Counted from the first letter of the stretch, positions 21,074 to 33,337 are shown. The stretch: 64,000 bases of DNA from Podospora pseudoanserina (GCF_035222485.1 NC_085923.1:62001-126000); one strand, 5' to 3'. Numbers and translations: made by a program. Notes: generated from the sequence alone by a model not told the origin.

Positions 21074-21722
21074 TTTGTCCAAGTATTGTGGCTGTCGTGT
21101 TCGATTCGCGTGTCCTGTGGTGGAATGGAGGTCAAGGGCCCCAAGTGCTGAGGGCCACTGGTACCTTTAATCACCGGTGTTGCTAGATCCATGGCGTCAG
21201 ACGGTTGCAAGATAGGACTCCGATTGGGCCAGTGCTGTAGAGGGTATGACGATGTTTCCCCGTCATTGTCGATGGTGGTTGAAAGAAGCAGGCGAAAAGG
21301 AACGGCCGACGTCATTGATCGAGATCCAAATCCTACTTTGGCCTCAATTGTGGGCCAGCCTTGGCACGAACACAAGCCTTATCTTATCGCCCGTGTTGCA
21401 GGAAGGCAGGTTCTCACCTCAGGGCGAGTTGCCAGGTAGCTCGCTGACTGTCCCGACACAATGCGACATTCCACCGTCACCAAGCGGCAGATAGAACTCT
21501 CACAGCAGTTGATGAACATCATGATACAGCAGAATTCCACCGGCGGCGGCACACCGTAAACCCCTTACCAGAACAACGCCATTCATAACACCTAGGTACC
21601 ATTCAGTCAATTTATCCTCACCTAGCTCCATTACTCGGTTATAAGTTGCTGCCTGAAATTTATGGGCGTTTTCTTTTTGTTCTAGGTCCCTATCAGATGA
21701 TTGGTCTGACTAAGACAGATGC
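21074..21722. promoter_or_regulatory. Bidirectional promoter, alcohol dehydrogenase and Zn2Cys6 gene
   Basis: 649 bases between divergent starts. A CACCTAGGTACC palindrome lies at 21590-21600, and an ATG at 21719 overlaps the regulator start. If the regulator controls its neighbours, CGG-type half-sites here would be the place to look; several CGG triplets occur but I cannot pick one. Confidence 0.4.
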
Positions 21723-24165
21723 ATGTCAGCAGCACCCAGGAATTCCTCAAATTCCTTGGCAATGAACTCAGCAGCAATGGGTTCTCCAAATCCCGGGTCA
21801 CCAGCAGTCCCACGGCCTTCATCAGATAACACGGGGTGGACAGCAAGCAGTTCGGGTTCCAGCCACAACGGCAACAATTCTCATGGCAACATGAGTTCTC
21901 GACAAGAAGTCTTCATCAGTTATCGTGGTTGGCCAGACCACCGTCATCCACTGTTCACCCAACAGGACGCAACCGAAAACCTGAATGGGACTCACTGGTC
22001 CACAGGTTTTGAATCATGGTCGCCCTATCTTGGCGGGCCTTGTCGGGGGTTGAATACAAGTCCCTTGAGGCCATATCCCAACTGGGACTTACTTGCCGAG
22101 GCTGGGCGGCATGACACCACAGGGAAGAAAGGTCATCTCAAGGAATATGCCCCATCACCTCGGGAGGAAGTCCCAAGCTGCCTTCAGCGAAGTCTAGAAT
22201 CAGAGGCTTTGGTGTCACCGTTTACTGAGGATGATTCCTGGCCATCGGATTGTGGGAAGGCACAGGGCACACCTACAGCCACCTCTCCTTGGACCGTCAC
22301 TCCCCCTGAACATTCCGAAGAGAAGGCCGAGGAGCTGGAGCATGCCCAATCTTTTGACTTGAAAGACTCTGCATATTTCTACGACCATGACGGCCGCGAT
22401 CACGCAAGCACACACCTTGAAGGCCATGCGTTGTCCAAAACACCTATTTCGCAACCAGCAGTCACCAAGACTGCCCCCGTACTTGGACCAAGCAAAGTGT
22501 GGGGTCTTCCGCCAGTGAGTACAACGATAACGACTAGCCTCTTGAAAGATACACTAACCTGTTCCAGCGAATCCGTCGCAGAAAGAAAACAAAGCCGGTT
22601 GGCGAGAGTCCGCCGAGCAGCAAGGTCAACCCCATCGATAAACCCAAACCGAAGAAACGGGGTGCTTTTACCGACGAAGCCAAGAAACGCAGCACGGCCC
22701 TGACTCGCCAACTAAAGTCATGTATCAGGTGTCGTATGAACAAAGGGCGTGTATGTCTTCTTATCTAGGTACCACGGACTAGAACGAATTCTGACCGCCT
22801 CTTCCCCATCAGTGCCTTCCAAACCCTTCCTTCCCTTCCGGACCCTGCCTCACGTGTCAACTTATGACTGGCCCAACAGTGAGCAAGATGCCATGCTACC
22901 GCTACATTATTACGGAAGCTTCCCTCTATCGCGAACAAAAGGCCCCCTGGCAGATCCTCAGTCGTCGCTGGCAAAGCATGGACATTGTCGACATTTGGTC
23001 GTCCGACTGGGCACCCTCTTCTCGTATCAGAACCATCATGGTCAGCCACCTCAACGTTCCAACACAATTTGCATTTCAGGTCAGAGAGTTCATTCCCACC
23101 GCTGGCGACATCTTGGAAGACGAGGTTACCGACCCTGTGGAAGGGACAGTAATAAAAGTCCCGTTGCCGAGGTTTGCAGTAGCGGATATGAAGGCCACAG
23201 CGGAGAACATGAGGGGCTTTGTAGATGGAAATGTCCACAGCTTCATCACAGCCATGGTGGGGCGAGATGAGCTGCTGTGGGGGACGTATTTGATGGCTTT
23301 CAGGCAGGTTGGATTGGCGAGGGTGAGTTTGATATTGAAACAACGTTCCAGTTCATCTTGACATGCTGATGGATCACAGACAAAACAAGAACAAACCCTC
23401 CTGTCAAACACATTCCGTCTTTGGGTTGTGTGCCGCATGACAAGCTCACCAGTGTACATCTGCGGAGACGACAAGCTTGGAGGCACTCCGCACCCGCTTT
23501 ACGACAACCGCGTCATGATGCCCTTGTTGATGACGGCACAATTTGAGTGCATCAACTACACTACCTTTCTAAGACCATGGAGCAGGGCGGTGTTGAAACA
23601 GCTGAACGACTTGGTGTTGGCGAAAAAGAGAGAATACTGGTTAACCATTTATTTGACAATGTTTGTGTTGTTGCACAGCTGCGCCATGATCACCAAGCGG
23701 GACGAGGAAACCGCGAGGCAGTTTAGGATACCTGTCAGTGTCAACTACCCTGTACATATCCCGAATAGGGCTGACTGAACAAATAGGGTAAATACGCCAA
23801 CCCAGCCAGTATCAGAGAACATCACTGTGGTGCCCAGACGATGCTTGCCCACTTTCACTACATCAACCGAGGGGTCGTTCCCTTTTCGCTGCCACTGCAT
23901 ACAAAAGATGGAAGAAGTGATCTGGCCAAGGCAGCAAATTTGACCGAGGAGCAGGTCAGCTTTGTGAGAATGACAGCCGAGATGGTCAAAGACAGCGCAA
24001 GACGTATGGGGTCTCTTCATTTTCCCACCGTTGATGTCACAACACTGACATATAAGCACAGAAAGCACCATGAGAACTGTCCGAGAACAGGAAGACGTCG
24101 GTCACGATTTGTACTGGGTTTCTATGCTCTATGACCAGGAGTGGAGGCCAAAACAAAACGAGTGA
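21723..24165 (+). CDS. Zn2Cys6-type transcription regulator
   Basis: Six exons: 21723-22514, 22568-22750, 22813-23322, 23380-23733, 23787-24003 and 24062-24165, with introns of 53-62 nt, giving 719 residues. A long disordered N-terminus (about 300 residues, Ser/Pro-rich) precedes a basic stretch PKPKKRGAFTDEAKKRS. The Cys cluster follows with C316-x2-C319-x6-C326-x10-C337-x2-C340 and C353, where intron 2 cuts through the motif. The C-terminal half is helical with EYWLTIYLTMFVLLHSCAMI and HFHYINRGVVPFSL, as in a family of Pezizomycotina regulators with the zinc cluster placed centrally instead of at the N-terminus. The last intron acceptor is set by frame (CACAG, 24061). A nuclear role is inferred. 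It lies between the alcohol dehydrogenase and the dioxygenase. Confidence 0.85.
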
Positions 24166-24291
24166 GGAGAAGAATAAAGACCTAGATGTAGGACAAAGCC
24201 CGTTCCAAATACACGGAAGCAAAAACTAAACCACCGCCCAAAGGATCAAGAAGAACAGACCTGCTGAATAAGCACTATCGGAGAAGATTCC

Positions 24292-25614
24292 TCAGTCACA
24301 GGAACCACCCGTATTCAACACCCTCCCCGTCACGGGGTGCCTCAACGGAGCATAGTCCCAGTACCTCCCCCTCTTATCACTCCCCTCCTCCTCAAAATCA
24401 TCATCAAACACCCTCGCCCAAGCCAGCCTCAACGGCCGAGGCAGGTTCCAGCACATTCCCTCATCATTATTCAGCCAGATCCTCACCAGATGCCTCGGTT
24501 TACTCCCCTGTACATTCTCAAACGCTTCTCTTCTGTGAAGCAAGCCGAGGTTGTTCACAAACCTGATGTCACCCCTCTCCATCCGGGGTTTGATCTCATG
24601 TTTCTTGGCGATAAAATGAACCGCGTCGAGGGCCTCGGCTTGCGCCTCTGTCAACCCTGGAATAGCCTTGCTCCGCGGGGTGAAGGGTGCGTGGCCGACG
24701 AGAAGACGGCGGGAAAAAGAGGTGATGAGGCGGTGGTCGTGAAAATACATCAGTGCCCGGCGGTAAAAAGGGGGGTCGCGGCCGTAGGTGTCAAACGGCC
24801 AGTCGGGGGAGGCGAGGGTGTGGATGAGGTCCGGGCGGGTGGCCGCGAGCTCGTTGTAGACTGTCCAGGCTGAGGCAAAGGTGGATCTGCCGCCTGAAGA
24901 GGCGAGCTCTTGGGTGAAGAGACAGAGTGTGTCGGTTACGGTGTCGGTGTGGAAGGGTTTGTCGGAGGAGTAGATGCTGTCGTGGAGAGTGGACTCAGCG
25001 GATTGATCCCCCCGCTGCATGACGTGGATGAGCATCGAGCCGCGCTGGTCCTGGCGGCCGCGCCGGGAGGCGACGTAAGACGAGAGGCCGAGGTAGATGG
25101 CGGTCAGGTCGGCGAGGGGGTAGTCGTCGGGGTCAAGACCGCGGACGATGTAAAAGCCTTTGCCGAGATAGATGTCGTTGCAGATGCCGGACAAGATCGG
25201 GCCAAGGTCGGGAAGAGGGAAGAGGTATTTGGTCACTTTCTGAGAGTCGAGGTTGTGGGATTTGAAGAAGGTGAGGGCGGCCAGAATCTCGGTCTTGTCA
25301 GACGGGGTGAGGTGGTAGACGTATTCGTCTTCAGAAGGGAATGAGTTTGAGGTCCAGACCAGGGGTCCTGAGAGCTTTGTTGGCCAGCCGTCAGGCACCG
25401 AGGTGGGAAGACCGCCTGCTTTGACACGAGCTGTCGACCGAGCACGGTATTTGGCTTCGTCGACTTCATACTCAATGTCCGCGCATTTGCCTCCGTTCAG
25501 GCGAGCATCTACGTCCGCTTGTTCGAGCCGGACACGATCGATGTTGAAGCGGGCACGCAGACCCTGAGAGTAATAGGGTGCCGGAGCAGTAGTGGCATCA
25601 CTGAGCATGGTCAT
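24292..25614 (-). CDS. TauD/TfdA-family Fe(II)/2-oxoglutarate dioxygenase
   Basis: A single 440-residue frame from MTMLSDATTAPAPYY. The iron triad is visible as H222-x-D224 in FHTDTVTDTL and H360 in GLLHRREAF. The 2-oxoglutarate-binding Arg is in RHLVRIWLNN (R374 or R378). The core GFYIVRGLDPDDYPLADLTAIY is usual for the fungal clavaminate-synthase-like group. These enzymes hydroxylate sulfonates, betaines, aryloxy acids or amino acids; the substrate here cannot be told. No secretion signal, so likely cytosolic. Its 3' end meets the Zn2Cys6 gene after 126 bases, and a TATA-like element sits about 130 bases upstream of its ATG. Confidence 0.92.
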   Translation of the reverse strand: MTMLSDATTAPAPYYSQGLRARFNIDRVRLEQADVDARLNGGKCADIEYEVDEAKYRARSTARVKAGGLPTSVPDGWPTKLSGPLVWTSNSFPSEDEYVYHLTPSDKTEILAALTFFKSHNLDSQKVTKYLFPLPDLGPILSGICNDIYLGKGFYIVRGLDPDDYPLADLTAIYLGLSSYVASRRGRQDQRGSMLIHVMQRGDQSAESTLHDSIYSSDKPFHTDTVTDTLCLFTQELASSGGRSTFASAWTVYNELAATRPDLIHTLASPDWPFDTYGRDPPFYRRALMYFHDHRLITSFSRRLLVGHAPFTPRSKAIPGLTEAQAEALDAVHFIAKKHEIKPRMERGDIRFVNNLGLLHRREAFENVQGSKPRHLVRIWLNNDEGMCWNLPRPLRLAWARVFDDDFEEEGSDKRGRYWDYAPLRHPVTGRVLNTGGSCD

Positions 25615-27671
25615 GTTGCGTACCTTATCCGACTAAGGAGTTGACATGGAAAATGGAAGCTGGGCGTGTTGGTGTATTGGTCTTGTGACAAGATGGCTGG
25701 CATGGAGAAAGAGACAGAACTCCGGTCGAGCATTTCTTCAGCTCTTATAGACTATTTCAGGATGACCGAAATCTCAACAGCCTCACATAGGCCTCAGATA
25801 CCTGCTCCATCAGTGACGCAAGCCACTCGGAGGTAATCATTATCACCAGTGAGCTATTGTGGATACAAGCCAAGGCCTAAGGTGTGCTTTCAGTCGGCGA
25901 TTGGGCTGACCTTCAAAGTGTCGGCCGCCTGCCTGTCGAGTGAGGTGCCGTGGGCTGATGGTCTGGACGAGTCCACTGGATGACTTGGGGGCCATGAGGA
26001 GTTAGATCATCACATTGGCCTTTCAGTGTGTTGAGTATCACATTATTATTATAGAACAACAAGACCGTATCTTACCCCGTCGTGTGCTGGATTAGCCAGA
26101 CCTGGAGAACTTGAAGGGTTTTGACTAAAACTTGTGACGAAATTTGTCTGTCAAGAACTATTGCTCAAGCATCCACCATGCGTCTTTAGAATGGGAACCG
26201 TCAGCCCACTTGAATGATCAAGAACTGAAGAAGTGAGAGGTGGGAGTAACATCTCACACCACGCCGGGCTTCCGACAACGCGCAGGTGCGTACATTCTCA
26301 CGTGTACAGATTTGATATAAGTCCTGTGACACAATACTAGTTTCATTTCAGTCTCCCACTGTCTATTACTCCTGGTTTTATGTAATTGGCATGACCGAGA
26401 CGACAGCACACTAGGTAAGTGAGTAAGCAGCCTTTTACGAGGAACTCAGGCTGTACAAGCACCTACAAGAGCTGACAACAAATTATCTGCAGGACCAAGA
26501 AAGTCTGACTTGGAAGCACGGTAAACATCCCGTCCACGGACTAGGCCACTTTCTACACCGACTGACTTTAAATCAATCTGTACCTTAGGTATCTGGACCG
26601 TAAGCATCGATGTATACTTCAGTGAGACCATGACTCAAGCAAGTGTTAGAAACAATCAGAACAATACTCGGAAATAAAAGCCAAGGTAAGCAAGACCTAA
26701 GTTGAAGGATCAAGCCTACAGCCTTACGTGTGTAACTGAAAAGTAAAGCATGCTTAAAGTTCCTATCTAGGTAGGCAGCCATATTATGCTTGCACCGGGA
26801 AACTCTGATGTCAGCCAACGCCGCCGAACGGCAGTTGAGGGCCATTTCACAAGGACCAAGGAATGGTCGAAAATGGTTGCTGATTTTCAAGAGGGAGCCA
26901 GGCTTGCAATCCTTGAAGATGTGCCAAAATGAATATTAGCTCAGCAGCACACATTTCCCACTTGGCCATGCTCCGAGCTGCCAGAGCTACCTTGGCACAT
27001 GGTGCGCCACAATCACGACAATATAAATGGGAGTTACCTGACAGTCAGCACTTTCATCATAGAGAACCTTGTGTCCCAGCTTTGTCGTCCGTAGACCCTA
27101 ACCCTGATGAACATTCCCCTGAACCCCTGAGCCCCTGAATCATTGAAGCCTCTCATGATCAGACATGAGCCCTAGGCCATATGTTGACTAAGTGAAACGA
27201 CGTCCTATGCGAGGCGACCAATGACCATGCATGTGGATTTATTGGTGGCTGAGAACTCGCGACGGCGCCAAGGCCATAGATGCAAAGCCCCAAACTCAAC
27301 CAGGCAATTGGAAATGCGGGCAGCTCAAAAGAGGACCCCGGCTCTCCCCGCTCGCACCCCCAGGTTTTCGTCTTTCCAATCTTCCAGGGACGCCACAAGC
27401 GCGTAGATAAGACCGGCGCAATGTTTTGCCGACCGCCATCAGGCGCGTTCCATCTCAAACATGCTGGCAAGGAGCTGAGCTGAATATCCCCTGAAATCTT
27501 TGTAGCTGCGTCTGAATGTCTCACACTTTATTCACCAGCAAACAACTTGGCTCAGGGTACTTCTTCAACGCTCCCGTCCACAACCTCACCGGGACTTTTC
27601 AGGTGTATTTTTGGAGAATGACATAACACAGCACCCCTGGATCCAGTCAGCAAGCCGCCCGTGTCTCCACC
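25615..27671. other. Intergenic region upstream of the dioxygenase and Gly-rich gene
   Basis: 2.06 kb with no supportable gene. The reverse strand reads CTATAAGAGC over 25741-25748, a likely TATA box for the dioxygenase. Near 26768 there is a TCTAGGTAGG motif. At 27095-27145 lies a telomere-like ACCCTAACCCT followed by three CCCCTGA units. Many short ORFs are unsupported. Confidence 0.5.
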
Positions 27672-30600
27672 ATGACTACAATCACCCTGGCCGCAACAGG
27701 CCAAACTGGTGCTCATGGGACTCAACAATGGGATAACTCAACAGCCATCAAAGCGCCGCGGGGATCCTTTGGTCGCCAGGGACGAGATGCCAGTTTTCCA
27801 ACTTCCGGAACCAGCGGAGGAGAGATACATGTCGGGCTGAGCTTTGACCCGGCCAGGCCAGGTATAATTCAGGTCACTGGACAGGCACATCGCATGGGGG
27901 AGCGGTATCAGGTTGGGGGCAAACAGTCTTTGCTGCTGGACTGTCGAGGTGGAGATGGAGGGCACGGGGGAATCGGTGAGAATGGCCAGTCTGGGGGTGA
28001 TGGGTTTGACGGACGGGATGCGACACAAACAAGCGAGGCTACTGATGGATCGCCGGGGATGAACGGAGGAGAGTGAGTCCCTCTTCTGCTTTCCCAGAAC
28101 GAAAAAAGAAATGCGTATCTGACATGGATGCAGTGGCGGCCGTGGAACGAGTGGGGCGAATGGCGGCGCAGGAGGCCATGCTCATGTCACGGTAAATGAG
28201 GAAGATCTTGACACCCTCATCGGTGTTGAGTGGGACGTCAGAGGCGGCTATGGTGGTTGCGTCGGTGAACATGGCGCCGGGGGGGCCGGTGGCCATGGCG
28301 GTGATGGCGGTGCCGGTTGTACATGGTTTGACGCCCAAAAATGCATTCCCTATGAGCCCTGATCAAGACTGTCTGACTCAAGATATACAGGTCAGAGAGA
28401 TATGTTGCAGCCGTACACACCAATGCAAACGGTCAACACTACACAGAGTATGCCACCAGGTATCATTCGAGACCTGCGGGGAGAGGAGGACCAGGAGGCA
28501 TGGCCGGAAGAACTCCAAATGACTTGTTGTATCCTGGTCAAGACGGTCCGATGGGCTACTCTGAGGTCATTGTCAACTACAAAGATGGCAGGAGGGGAGT
28601 GTTCCAATCACGCTACATGCTCGAGGTTGTCGACTTCAAAGTGCATGACGAGAACGGGGATGGCATCAACGAGCCCGGAGAACGGCTAATCATCAGCGAC
28701 ATCGTCATCAAGAACACAGGCCAAATGCCGTCACCAAAGATATCTCGCCTGCAAATCTTGGTCAGGGGCACAAAATGGCTGGAGCCCATCCTTGAGCCCT
28801 TGGAGATTCCAGCTGAGATTCCACCAGGACACAGTGTCAAGGTTCCGGGTGTGCTGAAGGCCTGGATCAAGAACGAAACCGTCGACCGCAGCCCGGGCAC
28901 ACTTCTCCGCGCACAAGATACCGTCTCACTCAGAGCCTACTCCCAGCGGTTGCAGAGAGATGTTCCCGAGTTTAGCGGCGGTGTGGGCATCGTCTGCCAA
29001 TACCCGCTGCTCATGACCACGCCAAAGTATCTGGACAGCGTAGCAAAGGGTGATATTGTCACCTTTTCCTGGACGATACAAAATATCTCCACCAAGTCAC
29101 AGGGTCGTATTGGCACTCTACAGCGCGAGGCTGGGACACATCTTTCCGATCCTAACGGCATGTTCGAATTGAAGCGAGCTCCAAAGGACACGCCGCACGA
29201 CATTATGGATATGATCGAAGTAATCGAGCCTGGCGAGGTTATTCCAATCACTGTTGACTTTCAAGTATCGGAGCTGGTCAACGAATTCACCGCAGGCAAC
29301 ATGTTTGTCACTCTGATTCTCTCAGATCCCCACGGAAAACAGATGCGGAACGTGGTGGCATTTGACTTGCGCATTCAGATCTCACCTTCATACCGCTACA
29401 ACCCAGCAGCACGATTCCTGCTTGTCATCAACGGGTCTTCGCCCAATGCCTTTGTGCTGCACTTGCTCCACTTCCTTCAACTCGGGCTTCACCTTCCTGT
29501 GGACATCTTCAATCTCAGTCTCAGCGGTGCATACACGACAGCCGACACTCGTGACGACATCTTGGCCAACTACAGCGGCAAGACCATCATCTTTCTGGGG
29601 AATCCCATGAACTATTTCCAAGACGGACAACGACACCCCTGGGAACTGCTGGACATTGATCAAGCCTCTGAGCTCGCAAGAGCAGGAACCAGCTTTCTCA
29701 TCATCTCGCCCGAGAACATGCAGAGTCTAAAGGGGTTCAGTCATCTGGTCTCCAGCGGCGTCTCGCCCTTTCAACCAGCTGATGCTTTCACCCAAACCAG
29801 CAACATCAAGGACTTGCTGACCAAGCTGACCCCCAAGACAGCCCCGACTCCTGCACGTGTTGTCTTGCCGGTCAAGAAGAAGTTCATGAAGAAGCTCGAC
29901 AAGACCCTCGCCGCAACTGCCAAAACAGCCCAGCAGAAGCTATCCGACACCTTTCCCCTTCGACGCTTTCTCATTGCGCCCTCCAGCCCAATCAGCGACC
30001 CCAAAGCCAAGGAAACCGGCCTCAACATCATCGAAGGTCTTCCGCACTCCACCAAACTAGTCGCCACTCTCCAACCATTCCGCCCCGACTCCCCTGTGAT
30101 TTCAGAGTACAACATGGTCATGCTCGCCCACTCCCTCCCCTTCTCTGACCAATGCGCCATCTTCTGGAACCTCGCAGGAGTAGACACCACCTACGGAGTC
30201 CCCACCTCAACAATCTACAAGGGCTCCTCCCTCTCCCATCTCCGCGTCTACGGCGACGGCAGCACCGCCCAAAAGGTCAGCGGCAAAGCCCTCGAGTCCC
30301 TCACCTGGTCTCTCTCCACCCTCCTCGCCTCCGAGATAACCCACTTCCGCTCCGGCTCAGGCACCTCATCCCTCCCCCTTTTGTCCCAACTCCCCCTCCT
30401 CTCCACCTTCATCACCTCCTTCCCCGGCAAGGGGTTCACACCCGCCGAAATAACAGCCACCTTCACCCCGCTGACCCAACTCCTCGGCTTCCTCCGGGGC
30501 GTCACCTCCCCCCTGACCCTCGGCCAAAAGTTGGGCGCCAACCTCACCAGAGCCGGCAAGCGCCGCACCAAACTCCGCAGCGTCGTCCTCAACCAACTCT

Positions 30601-31307
30601 GCAGCCCCGTCGTCAAAGCCATGCCCCCCTTGCCAAAAAAGACGACCGATCCCGAGGGCGTCGTGACCAAGAACAAACCCCCCGGCGAGGAAGTCGCCGA
30701 CGTGGAGAAAGAGACCAAGAAGCAGATTCTGGAGGTGAAAAGGTCGAGCGCGAGGGGAGGGAGGGGGATGAACAGGATCCAGAGGGTGAATATGGTTTGC
30801 TCGCTTCTGCTTGAGGCCCTGACTGGGACGGAAGGGGTGGGGTTTGTGGATGTGATTAACGATCCGGAGGGTGGGGGGGAGAGCGTGAGGGTGTTGGGTA
30901 GTTTTGCAGAGTATGACCAGTTGCTTGCCAAGTTGGAGGAGAGGAGGGGGAGGTTGGAACGGGATGTCGAGTATAGCTTTGGGAGGTTGAGCGGAATGGT
31001 TCAGAGGGGGGGGACGGTCAGGGCGGAACAGCAGCAGCAGCAACAGCCGCAGATACAGAGGCGGGCGACAGAGCCGGGTGGAGGAGGTGGTGGTGAGGGG
31101 GATGGGATTAGCTTCGTGAGTAGGTCCATGACTGTCAGTCCTGTCACGACGGTGGCGTCGCCAATTGTGTTTGGAAGGGGGCCGGTCGAGGTGTTGCGTG
31201 GGGGTATTGGGAAAGAGGCGAGTGTGGCGGAGAAGGTGGAGGAGGTTGTGTATGCACATGAGTTACCTCTTACGGTTCCTATTCGTGGTGCTGAGTTGGC
31301 AGCGTGA
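27672..31307 (+). CDS. Large glycine-rich, collagen-like N-domain protein
   Basis: Three exons, 27672-28072, 28134-28325 and 28391-31307, make 1169 residues. Intron 2 uses a GTTTGA donor; without it the frame stops at TGA. Residues about 90-235 are Gly-rich with collagen-like spacing (GGDGGHGGIGENGQSGGDGF, GGAGGHGGDGGAG, GRGGPGGMAGR). Next come what look like beta-sandwich modules: YMLEVVDFKVHDENGDGINE, GERLIISDIVIKNTGQMP and GDIVTFSWTIQNIS. A long alpha/beta region contains FLLVINGSSPNAFVLHLLHFL and TIIFLGNPMNYF. The C-terminus is low complexity with six Gln (around 31030) and Gly runs. No signal peptide or membrane span is seen. I recognise it as a type found in filamentous ascomycetes but know no function. 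It is large and intact. Confidence 0.88.
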
Positions 31308-31534
31308 AGGATTTAATATACATCGGTCTTTGGTTTAGGTACCGAGGTAGGTAGGTAAGGGGTGGTACAATATATCCTTCGTTTTACTTGATCACAGCGC
31401 TTGTGATATCTAATGACAATGCACACAGAAAAGTATATCGAGTAGAGGTGAAGGGGGCGTGAGATGGGAAAACAATATACAATTGGTGTTGCCAAACATA
31501 AGGTTTAAGCAGTAACAAAACTGGAAGCTCGGCC

Positions 31535-33337
31535 TCATTCTCCATACATCTTCACCGTCCTCCTTTTCTCAGTCTCCCATTTCGGGGGGCCATATAACTT
31601 CCAGATGCGCTCCCAATCATACTTGTTCACCCGATGGGCGTGTGATAACCTTGATTTCTAAATCAGGCACAGGATCGAACAATCTGGCTGCCACAGATCC
31701 ATTATTGGCATTGATAAAGGGGAAAAGTAAATAAGGCAAGTGAGTATATGCTTACGTGTTCCTGCAGGTGGATCGGGATCGTATCTCAGAGCATTCTTCC
31801 ACTGGTCGTACTCGTAGATGGCATTGAAGTCTTTCCACATATTTCCCTTGACTTTGGGCCTGGGAGGCCTTGTAGCACTACGGCTGCCCTCTATATCCCC
31901 GTGGTTTCATGTCTGGATGGCGAACTTATAAATGTCCCAACGCTCAAAGTCCAGACGCTGCAGCTCCTTTTTGAAGTTCTCTTTCGATTACACTTCCACA
32001 TAATTGTGCAGGTGACATGCCTGTGCGAATAGACGGACGTAGTCGGTGAATATGGGGCGGACGTTTGGGCCTTCATGTCTTCTTTGGAGCCTTGCTTCCT
32101 TTCGTGGACCCCAAAACATCGCTCCGTCATCACCTTTCTGAGTGCCTTCCAGTCATGTTCTCAAGCTTCAAATGCAGCTCTGTTCTGAGCTCTGAGTGCG
32201 TAGTGCTGGACCGTATAGTGTATTGTGATCCATTTGTTTATGAAGTCGAGGTGTCTCTGAAGTCTCTCCCTTGCCCATTCACGCTCCTTGTCTTTTGGTA
32301 GGGTCCTGGCCATGGCTACGACTGCAGGCAAAGCGCATGATATGTTTGAGATCGATGGGAGGGTGGACCTCGGCCAGCATGTTGCCGTCGCCCGTCAAAA
32401 CGCCAACCATTGTGCGATCGACTTTGTCATCCACTCTCGTCGCTTCACTGTTGTCGGGGTCGTGTTTTAGCCAGCATGGCTTTCTCCCTGGTCCATTGGC
32501 CAACCCCCAAGGCTGGCGAAGCGCGCGCAGTCGTATATCGGCCAGGTACTTGAAGCTCTCCTATTGTGTCTTGACAAATGCTCTGTCTGCAATCTCATAT
32601 TCCTGCTTCAGTGCACCTATGGCTTTCCTGATCCTCTCTATGCATGTCTTGTTGCCCTTCAACACAGTTGCATTCATTCTTTTTCGTGCGTCAGGGTGCC
32701 TCTGATAGGCATCAAGCAATGCTTCCAAGCGGTCATTTTCTTTTTCTGCCTCCCGGAGTCGTTTCATCAGCCCATTGATATTGCCAGCCACCCTCTCAAG
32801 CTCTTCAATCGTTGATTTTTTAATGTCGCCGGCCTCGTACATTTCCTCGGCTATGACCAGTCTAGCTTGGTGGATTTGTTGCAGTTGTTCGTCGAATCGT
32901 TGTGTCCATCCCTTATAGATTTGTTCAATCGCTCGGCCCCCTTCCTCGCTCGCCCATCTGACCCTCTTGCCGGCTGGATCCAAGATCTTTGAACCGGAAG
33001 CTTCCCAAGTCGTTGTAGGCCTCACGTGCTTACCGGAGGGCACATAGATCAACATCCACCTTCACTGTCTCGCCCAGATCGTTGTAGTGCACCATATTGA
33101 CCCACTGTTCTGGGGTAACGAAAACGGCGACAGACCTCTTATAGTCTCCATCTACAGGGCCATATTCAGGGCGAAGATATGGCTCGTTGAGAGGCTTGTG
33201 TTCTATGGCCAAGGTTGCTTCCAGCGTTTCGGCTAGCAACTTTTTCCAGCAAGTGATAGGCGTTTTATGTCTGGAAGAACAGCATCACTTCCAGAAGCCA
33301 CAGTTGCAGCCACGGTCGGGGCCACCGGTTTGGGCAT
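31535..33337 (-). pseudogene. Decayed gene with coiled-coil segment
   Basis: Reading the reverse strand from an ATG at 33337 (MPKPVAPTVAATVASGSDA) gives homologous-looking pieces in changing frames. They are LLAETLEATLAIEHKPLNEP with VFVTPEQWVNMVHYNDLGE, then DPAGKRVRWASEEGGRAIEQ and a coiled-coil stretch (LERVAGNINGLMKRLREAEK) at 33055-32561. Then come YLADIRLRALRQPWGLANG, EWARERLQRHLDFINKWI, WKALRKVMTERCFGVHERKQ, MWKDFNAIYEYDQWKNALRY and, after what looks like an intron near 31640-31750, VNKYDWERIWKLYGPPKWE. Frames change near 33250, 33045 and 32290, and stops lie at 32561-32563 (TAG, possibly from CAG), near 32160 and near 31905. I do not recognise the family. The mix of C-to-T-like stops and indels argues for a dead gene, though wrong splicing choices could explain one or two breaks. 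Confidence 0.6.

Noticed and set aside
24337-25344. Plus-strand ORFs opposite the TauD dioxygenase
   Set aside because: Antisense shadows of a GC-rich intact gene with visible catalytic residues.
30366-31259. Long minus-strand frame opposite the Gly-rich gene
   Set aside because: Pro/His/Leu-rich translation typical of antisense shadow; the plus strand is clearly coding.
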